A stretch of 64,000 bases of DNA, taken from contig JAOAKB010000002.1 of the NCBI GenBank assembly GCA_026413865.1, positions 49,507-113,506 of the forward strand, written 5' to 3'. Of this stretch, positions 9,253 to 16,554 are shown one piece after another. How positions within the stretch are numbered: position 1 is the first letter of the stretch; every line of letters begins with the position of its first letter. The stretch is from Nitrososphaeria archaeon (GTDB lineage Archaea; Thermoproteota; Nitrososphaeria; JACIWG01). The notes beneath the pieces are model-generated. The model had not been told where the DNA came from and ran no database searches. It saw only the letters and a program-made list of their open reading frames with translations. The position numbers were made by a program, and so were the translations under genes.

Positions 9253-9540
9253 ATGCCAGTTTATGTTCTACTTTCAACATTAACGGACGAGGGTGCCAAA
9301 ACAATTAAAAGTAAACCTGAAAGGATCAAGGAAGTTAATAAAGAGATAGAGGCTTTTGGAGTAAAGGTTTTACACCAATATGCTGTACTTGGACCATATG
9401 ATTTTGTTAACATTGTAGAGGCGCCGAATAATGAAACAATTTTTAAACTTTCTGTAGAATTATCCTCACGTGGGACAATTAAGATAATGAGTATGCCAGC
9501 TATTCCAACAGATGAACTCATAAAAATGATCAAAAAATAA
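9253..9540 (+). CDS. GYD-domain small protein
   Basis: A 95-residue protein of the GYD family, small alpha/beta proteins common in archaea and bacteria. The pattern is VYVLLSTLTDEGAKTIK at the start, then VLHQYAVLGPYDFVNIVEAP (the GYD-like turn here reads GPYD) and IKIMSMPAIPTDEL at the end. The fold resembles ferredoxin-like ligand-binding domains, but the function is unknown. It is monocistronic, with a leaderless promoter and a T-tract terminator 22 bases after the stop. Confidence 0.85.
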   Translation: MPVYVLLSTLTDEGAKTIKSKPERIKEVNKEIEAFGVKVLHQYAVLGPYDFVNIVEAPNNETIFKLSVELSSRGTIKIMSMPAIPTDELIKMIKK

Positions 9541-9560
9541 TATAGGCACCCTTACCACAA

Positions 9561-9570
9561 AATTTTTTTA
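9561..9570 (+). terminator. T-tract terminator after the GYD gene
   Basis: A run of seven T (9563-9569) lies 22 bases after the stop, as expected for archaeal intrinsic termination. The convergent nitrilase gene ends 24 bases further on. Confidence 0.4.
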
Positions 9571-9592
9571 GTACATCAATAATTTAGGAAAA

Positions 9593-10468
9593 TCATATCT
9601 TATCAATAAAAACTATGTCTTCCTGAAAATGATGTTCTGCTTTATCCAAATATCTTCCTTCACTATCTATTATTGAAGATATTCCTTCAAATTGGAAACC
9701 AAGAATTTTTCCTACACCCATGGGATTAACACCATACTTGAAACCATATTTTTTAGTCATACTATAACATCCTTTCCACCATATTTCCTTAGCCTTATCC
9801 CAAGTTAGTTCAGCATTGGCAGACGGTTGAATAAGTATTTCAGCACCATCTTTTCTAAGTTTAGAAACTACATCATCAAAAAATGAATCATAACATATGG
9901 CTACACCAATTTTTCCAAACTCTGTTTCAAAGGCATTAATTTTTTCAATACTAGAAGGATGAAGACCTAGCTCATATTCGGGTGGAGTTATGTGAACCTT
10001 ACGTTGTACACCTATAATTTTTCCTTCGGGGTCAAAAGTATATGAAATATTTCTTACCTTACCCTCATATTTAACAAATGTTGAGCCTGCAACAACATAG
10101 CATCCACTTTTTCTAGCAACTTCCTCGAAAGTTTTAACGTAGGTTTCAAGCATAGGTTTGCTTTTCCAAATTAGTATTGCTTCCGTCCACTTATTTGTCA
10201 AATTAGTTAACATTATTGAAACCAGCTTGGGAAAATTTTTTATTACAAGCTTTTTTAATGTACTTGAAATGTCTTCACTTTCAAAAGCTTTTGTACCTTC
10301 AAGCACTAGAAAAACACCTACATTTTCTGGATAGACGATAATTCCTTCGCTTCCAATTAATTTGGAGGCTTCGACACCAAGTTTAATCATTTTTTCCTTA
10401 AATCTATAAGACTCCAAATAATCTAAAGTTTCAAACTTGTATTGTATTGCCGCGATACCGGCCATCAT
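9593..10468 (-). CDS. Nitrilase-superfamily carbon-nitrogen hydrolase
   Basis: Hydrolyses an amide, nitrile or carbamoyl substrate. The Glu-Lys-Cys triad is recognisable in IIVYPENVGVF, GVQRKVHITPPE and IGVAICYDSFFDDV. QPSANAELTWD replaces the usual P(T/S)AF pattern after the cysteine. At 291 residues it has the normal single-domain length. Its ATG overlaps the stop of the upstream MFS gene, so the two are translationally coupled and the carrier may import this enzyme's substrate. Sequence alone does not show the substrate. Confidence 0.82.
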   Translation of the reverse strand: MMAGIAAIQYKFETLDYLESYRFKEKMIKLGVEASKLIGSEGIIVYPENVGVFLVLEGTKAFESEDISSTLKKLVIKNFPKLVSIMLTNLTNKWTEAILIWKSKPMLETYVKTFEEVARKSGCYVVAGSTFVKYEGKVRNISYTFDPEGKIIGVQRKVHITPPEYELGLHPSSIEKINAFETEFGKIGVAICYDSFFDDVVSKLRKDGAEILIQPSANAELTWDKAKEIWWKGCYSMTKKYGFKYGVNPMGVGKILGFQFEGISSIIDSEGRYLDKAEHHFQEDIVFIDKI

Positions 10469-11754
10469 TCATCAGTCTCCAACTTTTTTCTTTCGAGCAT
10501 TGCCCTTTCTCTCATTAAATTTCTTAGTTTATCCATATCCTTTACCACAAAAAGTGAGGCTATAAAAAGGAAGATTCCACAAAAAAGCCATGCAGTTGAT
10601 GATATGGAGGCAATGGCTACACCTAAACCGTAAACATCAGCTATAATTCCAGCCGCCAGAGGAGAAAGAGAACTTCCTACATTCCCAAAGAATTCGTGAA
10701 TGGATATTGCTAAACTTCTTGCCTCCGGCTCTGTCACATCGTTTATTGTAGCAATAACATTGGCTGACGCCATAGGAATTACCGAAGCAGTAATGATAGC
10801 AAAATACTGGAAAATATCCTTAGAGCCTGCATAAATTGTTAAAGTTATCAAAATTGCACTTGCAAACACAATTAGAGTAGAAAATAGAAGCCTACCACGT
10901 CTATATTTTTTAAAAAGAAAGTCACCAAAGACACCACCTACAATATATCCAATGGTCATTAAAACCATTAAAATTATCATAAAAAAGGTGGCTTCATCAT
11001 TTGGATAATTTCTTACATTTACAAGATAACTGAACATCCAGTATATAATGGCCTGCCAAGCAAACATTGCAGAAAAACATTGAATATATAATAGTAACAG
11101 TGTCCTTTTTCTCAGAACATTAATAATATTTTCTCTACTAATCCTATATACAGTTATTTTACTGAATGATTCTAGTTCTGGTTCAGAAATGCCTCTTTGA
11201 GGGTCTCTTACAAAAAGGTATATCATTAGCGCAATAATTATTCCAATAGAACCTGTAAAGAAATATGCATACCTCCAACCATACTGTGAGCCAATAAAAA
11301 GTGATATCAGACTTCCTAATATAGTTCCAGTAACATTCGAGGCATAAAGCAAGCCCATTGCTCTTCCTCTCTCTGCAGGTTTAAAATAGTCTGAGACAAC
11401 ACTATATATTCCAGGATAACATGAATCATCTACACCAGTAGCAGATCTTGATATTAGAAAATTGAAAAAGTTTCTTGCAAGAGCACTAATCCAAGTTGTA
11501 GCACCCCATATAAATGAGGCTAAAGAAATTAATTTTGTCCTAGAATATTTGTCATAAAGATAACCCCAAGTTGGATAAAGTATAGAGGCAACAATTAAAC
11601 TACCAGTAAGAACCATACCCATTTCCGTATAAGATATTTCAAATTCATTCATAATAGAAGGAGTTAGAAAACTTATCATAAGTTTGTCAGCATAGTGGAA
11701 GATTACAAAAGACATGAATATTGATAAAACAAGCCAACGATATCTTTTCCCCAT
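10465..11754 (-). CDS. Major facilitator superfamily transporter
   Basis: A 429-residue carrier with about 12 hydrophobic helices. The N-terminal WLVLSIFMSFVIFHYADKL resembles the anion:cation symporter / sugar-phosphate permease type. The MFS signature loop is GYLYDKYSRTKL between helices 2 and 3, and the repeat in the second half is GGVFGDFLFKKYRRGR. ATGVDDSCYPGIYSVVSDYF fits the acidic and organic-anion carrier groups. It shares a short stop/start overlap with the downstream nitrilase, which suggests import of an amide or carboxylate for that enzyme. The substrate is not determinable. Confidence 0.85.
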   Translation of the reverse strand: MGKRYRWLVLSIFMSFVIFHYADKLMISFLTPSIMNEFEISYTEMGMVLTGSLIVASILYPTWGYLYDKYSRTKLISLASFIWGATTWISALARNFFNFLISRSATGVDDSCYPGIYSVVSDYFKPAERGRAMGLLYASNVTGTILGSLISLFIGSQYGWRYAYFFTGSIGIIIALMIYLFVRDPQRGISEPELESFSKITVYRISRENIINVLRKRTLLLLYIQCFSAMFAWQAIIYWMFSYLVNVRNYPNDEATFFMIILMVLMTIGYIVGGVFGDFLFKKYRRGRLLFSTLIVFASAILITLTIYAGSKDIFQYFAIITASVIPMASANVIATINDVTEPEARSLAISIHEFFGNVGSSLSPLAAGIIADVYGLGVAIASISSTAWLFCGIFLFIASLFVVKDMDKLRNLMRERAMLERKKLETDE

Positions 11755-11860
11755 ATATTAAGAAGAAACGAAAATATTATAAAAATTTTACCACAATTAA
11801 AAAATATGGCTTACCTTTTAATAAAAAGTTGCTAACAATTGAACATACTAAAATAAAATT

Positions 11861-11868
11861 TTTATACA
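11861..11868 (+). promoter_or_regulatory. TATA box of a leaderless small gene
   Basis: TTTATACA preceded by an A/T-rich BRE-like stretch is centred 25 bases before ATG 11889. It fixes that ATG as the start and argues against longer upstream readings that would run into the divergent MFS gene. Confidence 0.55.
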
Positions 11869-11888
11869 CAAGTTGGAAACAAAGTATT

Positions 11889-12140
11889 ATGGGAAAAGAA
11901 TTTTTAGAGATAACTTCACTTGACGCACTCATTAAGGTAGCAGAAGAGGCCAAAGTTGTAATCAGAATGGATCCCATAATTATAATACCATTATATGGCT
12001 TAACATTTTTTCTCGATCTAAGGAAAATGAATGAAGGAGAAGTAAAAGAAATTTTTATTAAACTTAGGGATAAAATTGTTCTAGTTAATAGAATAGTTAT
12101 GGAAGACTCTTTAAGTGATTTAATAAAAAAAGTTGTTTAA
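11889..12140 (+). CDS. Small hypothetical protein, 83 residues
   Basis: I do not recognise this protein. From the ATG at 11889 it encodes 83 residues beginning MGKEFLEITSLDALIKVAEE. A hydrophobic stretch follows (PIIIIPLYGLTFFLD), and then a charged helical C-terminus ending SDLIKKVV. The hydrophobic segment is short and interrupted, so a buried strand is more likely than a membrane span. A frame extending back to 11721 exists but would overlap the divergent MFS start and cross the TATA box, so I rejected it. Codon use looks normal. The gene stands alone. Confidence 0.6.
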   Translation: MGKEFLEITSLDALIKVAEEAKVVIRMDPIIIIPLYGLTFFLDLRKMNEGEVKEIFIKLRDKIVLVNRIVMEDSLSDLIKKVV

Positions 12141-12162
12141 AAAAAAGGTTATAGAAAGTTAT

Positions 12163-12894
12163 TTACTTTTGACTCGCTTTCCACTTTAAATAATCAAAGT
12201 TTGGAGCTTTAAACACTTTCTGTTGCTCTATTTCTCTTCTCCTAAGTTCTCTAGCATATTCTAGAACCTTAGGTAAAAATCGCTCCGGAAACTTTGCAGC
12301 ACCACATACGTCCATGTGCACAATGTCTCCTGGAGAAACAGCCATTCCAGCAACATTAACTGGAATATTTGCACCTCTTAACATTAGTGGACCATGACCT
12401 GATGTTAGTCCTGTTGCCAAATATTGGACTTTCATTTCCTTAATTTCTTCAAAGTCCCTCATTGGGCCGTCTGTTACTACACCTACAACACCCATAGCTT
12501 TAAACTGTGCAGTCATATTACCTCCAAAAAGTCCAGAAAGGTTTCTTAGCTCTGGTGGATATGTTTGTTTGGCAACTAAAATTATTGGCTTTTTTGTTTC
12601 ATATAAGTGGTCTAGTAATATAAACTTGTCGAGTTTCGTATAGTTTAGAGATTCTTCAGAATACCATGCTGTTGCAGCATAGCCACATACAGGCCCAAGT
12701 TCAGGATACATACATTTTAGTGTCTGGTCTGTATAATATTCTCCATACCATGCATCATACAATTTTAGACATATATCGCTACCAGGATATGTTGCAACAA
12801 CATTACATATTGTAGCAGTATCAAAGTTTCTCAATTCTTGAATTATTTCTTCATTTGTCATTTCATTAATTTCTTTAACTTTCTTACTACTCAT
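12163..12894 (-). CDS. RraA / HMG-aldolase family protein
   Basis: A member of the family that includes RraA and 4-hydroxy-4-methyl-2-oxoglutarate aldolase. The signature is GVVTDGPMRDFEEIKEM (metal-site D and R-D), with an upstream glycine-rich LFGGNMTAQFKAMG region and the C-terminal VSPGDIVHMDVCGA. At 243 residues it is slightly longer than typical RraA. RraA itself inhibits bacterial RNase E; archaeal relatives are more likely metal-dependent aldolases or decarboxylases, and the substrate is unknown. ATG 12894 is chosen because GGAG lies 8 bases upstream; a TTG at 12909 would overlap that site. Confidence 0.8.
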   Translation of the reverse strand: MSSKKVKEINEMTNEEIIQELRNFDTATICNVVATYPGSDICLKLYDAWYGEYYTDQTLKCMYPELGPVCGYAATAWYSEESLNYTKLDKFILLDHLYETKKPIILVAKQTYPPELRNLSGLFGGNMTAQFKAMGVVGVVTDGPMRDFEEIKEMKVQYLATGLTSGHGPLMLRGANIPVNVAGMAVSPGDIVHMDVCGAAKFPERFLPKVLEYARELRRREIEQQKVFKAPNFDYLKWKASQK

Positions 12895-13044
12895 GATTTT
12901 TAACTCCAATTTTAATATTATTAAACTTTTATATTAGAAATGGGAACAATCAAGTTAAAAATTAAAAAAGTTTAATAAGAATACTTTTGAAACCAATTAC
13001 ACCTTCTGATAAAAGAATGTGATTGTATCAAGAGGGAGTAAAAT

Positions 13045-13947
13045 ATGAACATGGAAATTTTGAAAGCTATGGAACTTACAAAGATATACAAGGGTGGAGT
13101 AAAAGCTTTGGATAATGTTAGTTTCGATTTTTATGGCCAAGGAGTTTTTACAATATTGGGAAGAAATGGTGCAGGAAAGACTACATTTTTAAGAATAATT
13201 GGAACACAACTTTTACCATCTAAGGGTAAAGCTTATGTTTTAGGATATGATGTTGTAAAAGAAAGTAAAAATGTTAGAAAAAATATTACGGTTATGCCTC
13301 AAGAAGGTTCAACTTTACCACCTCTTACTCCATGGGATCATGTATACTATACTCTTAGAATTAGAGGATTTAGCAAGGAAGAGGCTAGAGAAAATGCATT
13401 AGAAGCTTTATCAGCACTTGAACTGCTCGAATACAAGGATGTACATGCTGACCAACTTTCTGGAGGATTAAGACAAAGAACTTTGGTTGCAATGGCAATG
13501 GCTACCAAGTCAAAACTATTACTCTTAGATGAACCAACGTTAGGACTAGACCCATTAAGTAGGAGAAATATTTGGAAAGTTATAAGAGAATATTGCAAAA
13601 AATATGGTTCAATAATTTTGACAACCCATTACTTAGATGAGGCTGAAATCTTGTCTGATGATATCGTTATATTGAATAATGGTAAGGTTATTGCTAAAGG
13701 AAGTGTAGAACAGTTGAAAAGTGAAGTTAGAGAGAAGGTTAAAGTCGAGGTGTATAATGGTTTTACAGAGGAAGAATTAAGGTCATATGGTCGAATAGTT
13801 GTTGTTGGTGACAGAAAAAGAGTTTTAACAGATGAAAAGTCAGCACAGGAGCTTGTAAAAATTTCTATAAAACGGGGTGTCAGAGTACAAACATCGCCTA
13901 TAACTTTAGACGATGTTTTTGTAGACCTTGCAGCCGAAGGTGAGTAA
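13045..13947 (+). CDS. ABC-2 type exporter ATP-binding protein
   Basis: The ATPase half of a two-gene ABC exporter with the permease directly downstream (3-base gap). Walker A is GRNGAGKTT, the Q-loop is in VMPQEGS, the signature is LSGGLRQRT, Walker B is LLLDEPTLGLDP, and the switch His is in LTTHYLDEAE. The 300-residue length includes a C-terminal extension of about 80 residues, as in CcmA/NatA-type exporters. A strong ribosome site (GAGGGAG) precedes the ATG. The substrate could be a drug, Na+ or lipid. Confidence 0.92.
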   Translation: MNMEILKAMELTKIYKGGVKALDNVSFDFYGQGVFTILGRNGAGKTTFLRIIGTQLLPSKGKAYVLGYDVVKESKNVRKNITVMPQEGSTLPPLTPWDHVYYTLRIRGFSKEEARENALEALSALELLEYKDVHADQLSGGLRQRTLVAMAMATKSKLLLLDEPTLGLDPLSRRNIWKVIREYCKKYGSIILTTHYLDEAEILSDDIVILNNGKVIAKGSVEQLKSEVREKVKVEVYNGFTEEELRSYGRIVVVGDRKRVLTDEKSAQELVKISIKRGVRVQTSPITLDDVFVDLAAEGE

Positions 13948-13950
13948 AAG

Positions 13951-14682
13951 ATGGGAATAATGTCTGTTCTAATTTTAGGTTACATGTATGGTTTTCTTTG
14001 GCTAAGAAGAAACCTTCTTTCAATGGTATGGCTTTTTTCAACACCCTTTACCATTCTCTTCCTCTTTTACACTATTATTGGTGAAAAGGCTTTACCTACA
14101 GCATTTGTAGGCTCATATATTATGATATTTGTTGGAGCAGGTGTTAGTGTGATGGGAGACATTGTGTGGATAAAACGTGAAATAAAACTTCAAGATATAT
14201 TTGTGGCTTCACCATTGTCTGCTTTAGAATATATGGCAGGTATTGCTTTGGCGGAACTCTTTTTCTCTGCACCCGGAATAATTCTACTTTTTATACCACT
14301 CATGATAATGAATTCGAGCCTTAGTGGTATAATAACAATAATTGTGGTGCCTATATTTACATGGGTAATAGTATCAGCAATAAGCTTTTATATTTCAACA
14401 TATGTTCCAAACGCTAGAAATGGATGGCAAATAAGTTCGATTTTGAGCCTCATACTCACAATTTTACCTCCAATATTTTATCCAATAGAAATTATCCCCG
14501 AAGTTTTAAAGCCTTTAGCTTACCTTATACCAACGACACATTCAGCCCAAATATTAAAACAGTGTGTGAAAGTAGTTACCCTCAGCTCTAACGAAATTTT
14601 GATGAGTTGGGCATATTTGATACTTTTCCTCGTCTTCTCAATCTTTTTGGCAGTAAAGATGGCGAGATGGAGGGAAATTTAG
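13951..14682 (+). CDS. ABC-2 type exporter permease
   Basis: A 243-residue membrane protein with six hydrophobic segments. The characteristic ABC-2 C-terminal pattern is PPIFYPIEIIPEVLKPLAYL followed by IPTTHSAQILKQC. It is paired with the ATPase immediately upstream and surely forms its membrane channel. The compact size (no large extracellular loop) matches the NodJ/DrrB-like group. Substrate unknown. Confidence 0.88.
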   Translation: MGIMSVLILGYMYGFLWLRRNLLSMVWLFSTPFTILFLFYTIIGEKALPTAFVGSYIMIFVGAGVSVMGDIVWIKREIKLQDIFVASPLSALEYMAGIALAELFFSAPGIILLFIPLMIMNSSLSGIITIIVVPIFTWVIVSAISFYISTYVPNARNGWQISSILSLILTILPPIFYPIEIIPEVLKPLAYLIPTTHSAQILKQCVKVVTLSSNEILMSWAYLILFLVFSIFLAVKMARWREI

Positions 14683-14724
14683 CTACAGTAAAGATTATGA
14701 GATACAATATACTTGCCCAAATCT

Positions 14725-15813
14725 ATGGAATATACAGTAAAATGTAGCAAATGTGGTAAAGAAGACTGGGATAACACAAGTTGGAAGTGTGAATGTGGTG
14801 CACCATATAACATAATCTTAGAAGAAAAATTCTATGTTAATAGAATCGAAAGAAAAAACTATAGTTTATGGCGTTACAAAAAATTTTATCCATACATCAA
14901 AGACTCCATAGTTACACTTGGCGAGGGCTTTACACCAATTATTAAAGTTGAGGATAATCTTTGGTTTAAGCTTGACTTCTTAATGCCCACAGGCTCATAC
15001 AAAGATAGGGGCTCATCAATACTAGTTTCAGGGATAATAGAAAATTTAAAAGGAATTAATTGTGTTTCAGAAGATTCTTCAGGAAATGCTGGCGCGTCGA
15101 TTGCAGCATACTGTGCTAGGGCAGCGTTAAAAGCAAAAATATTTGTTCCAGAAAATGCGTCTGGACCTAAACTTTTTCAAATAAAAAAGTATGGGGCTGA
15201 AGTTTATACTGTTAAAGGGAAAAGAGAGGACGTATCAGCTGCCGCACAAAATGTTAAGGACAGCCTATATGTGGGCCACTCTTGGCACCCATATTTTAAA
15301 GACGGTATAAGGACATTAGCTTATGAGATCGCTGAACAAATGGACTGGAAGACGTTTGATAACATATTTCTACCAGTTTCAGCTGGAACGCTCTTACTTG
15401 GAGTCATAGCAGGTTTCATTCATTTACTCGATTCTGGCATAATTGATAAAATGCCTAAAATTATAGCATGCCAAACTAGCCAGGTTTCCCCCTTATATCA
15501 TAAGTTAAAGGGAGGCAAATATATTAAACCTGAAAAAATACTTTCTGTAGCAGACGCCTTAATAACTACAAATCCACCATTACTTGAAGAAATGTATAAT
15601 ATGATGAAAAAAATAGATGGAGATGCTGAAATCGTAAATGAAAACGAAATTATTCAAGCGCACACTATTTTAGCAAAAAAGGGCGTGTATGTTGAACCAA
15701 GTTCGGCTGTGGCTTATGCCGCATATTTAAAACGTTTAAAGGAAAAAAATTTAAGTGAAAAGGAAAATGTATTAATTATACTTACGGGTTCCGGTTTAAA
15801 AAGTGCACTTTAA
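14725..15813 (+). CDS. thrC: Threonine synthase (PLP fold type II)
   Basis: Converts O-phosphohomoserine to threonine. The N-terminus has a zinc-ribbon (CSKCGKED and CECGAP) common in archaeal threonine synthases. The PLP lysine is in LMPTGSYKDRGSS, the Asn-containing SEDSSGNAGAS loop follows, and the phosphate-binding region is LPVSAGTLLLG. The C-terminal LILTGSGLK is typical. ATG 14725 is preferred; TTG 14713 is possible and neither has a clear ribosome site. The 3' end overlaps the convergent adenylate kinase gene by 32 bases. Confidence 0.88.
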   Translation: MEYTVKCSKCGKEDWDNTSWKCECGAPYNIILEEKFYVNRIERKNYSLWRYKKFYPYIKDSIVTLGEGFTPIIKVEDNLWFKLDFLMPTGSYKDRGSSILVSGIIENLKGINCVSEDSSGNAGASIAAYCARAALKAKIFVPENASGPKLFQIKKYGAEVYTVKGKREDVSAAAQNVKDSLYVGHSWHPYFKDGIRTLAYEIAEQMDWKTFDNIFLPVSAGTLLLGVIAGFIHLLDSGIIDKMPKIIACQTSQVSPLYHKLKGGKYIKPEKILSVADALITTNPPLLEEMYNMMKKIDGDAEIVNENEIIQAHTILAKKGVYVEPSSAVAYAAYLKRLKEKNLSEKENVLIILTGSGLKSAL

Positions 15814-16486
15814 GTTTCTCGATTGCATTAACAATATTTTCTACAACTTCCTCAGGAGGGCGGTTCATCCAAACTTCTATAAATGGGACTGAACCTTTTT
15901 TAATATAATATTCTATTACAGGCTTACTTTGTTGTTCGTAAACTTTTAATCGCTCTTCAATAACTTCAGGCTTGTCATCATCTCTTTGGATTAAAGGCGA
16001 ACCACATTTATCACATTTCATATCATTTTTTGGGAGTAGTGGTGGAAGAATGTATTCGACTCCTTCGATAGTCTTCTTTATATTGGCTATGTTATAGTTT
16101 CCATCACATTTTGGATTTGAACATATTCTTCTTGCTGAAATCTTTTCAACCAATATTTCTTTATGAGCGTTAATTTTTATTATTGCATCAATTTTAGCGA
16201 TTTTGTCAAGAACTTTAGCTTGTTCAACTGTCCGAGGATAACCATCTAGTATAAAATTATCTAAACCTTCAAGTTTTCTTTTAACCACTTCTATAACTAT
16301 TTCATCAGGAACTAGCTTTCCTTCTTTTAAATAGTTTTCAATTTTTTTACCTAGATCAGTGCCCCTCTTTATTTCCTCTCTGAATATGTCTCCAGTAGAA
16401 ATCTTTTCTAAGCCATACCTTTCTCTTAGTCTCATGGAATAGGTTCCTTTTCCAGAACCAGGTGGACCAAAAATTATTAACTTCAT
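15782..16486 (-). CDS. adk: Adenylate kinase with zinc-type lid
   Basis: Interconverts ATP + AMP and 2 ADP. The P-loop GPPGSGKGT is at the N-terminus, followed by TGDIFREE, the NMP-binding YPRTVEQA region, and a long lid with CSNPKCDGNY and CDKCGSPLIQRDDDKPE. The four-cysteine lid binds structural zinc in this enzyme class. The length of 234 residues matches the long bacterial-type Adk rather than the short archaeal type. ATG 16486 is chosen over TTG 16498 because GGTGA lies just upstream. Confidence 0.93.
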   Translation of the reverse strand: MKLIIFGPPGSGKGTYSMRLRERYGLEKISTGDIFREEIKRGTDLGKKIENYLKEGKLVPDEIVIEVVKRKLEGLDNFILDGYPRTVEQAKVLDKIAKIDAIIKINAHKEILVEKISARRICSNPKCDGNYNIANIKKTIEGVEYILPPLLPKNDMKCDKCGSPLIQRDDDKPEVIEERLKVYEQQSKPVIEYYIKKGSVPFIEVWMNRPPEEVVENIVNAIEKLKVHFLNRNP

Positions 16487-16520
16487 ATCTATCACCAACC
16501 TTAACTATTTGTGCAATTTT

Positions 16521-16550
16521 AAATCTTTTGAAAAAATTAAAAAAAGATTT
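16521..16550 (-). terminator. Inverted repeat with T tract after the surface-protein gene
   Basis: AAATCTTTT (16521-16529) and AAAAGATTT (16542-16550) form a perfect 9-bp stem around a 12-base loop. On the minus strand the element is very T-rich and lies 5 bases after the stop of the 808-residue gene. It fits an archaeal T-tract terminator, although the stem may be incidental in such AT-rich DNA. Confidence 0.45.
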
Positions 16551-16554
16551 TGGG

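Noticed and set aside
11721-11888. N-terminal extension of the 83-residue gene
   Set aside because: It would overlap the divergent MFS start and cross the TATA box that fits ATG 11889.
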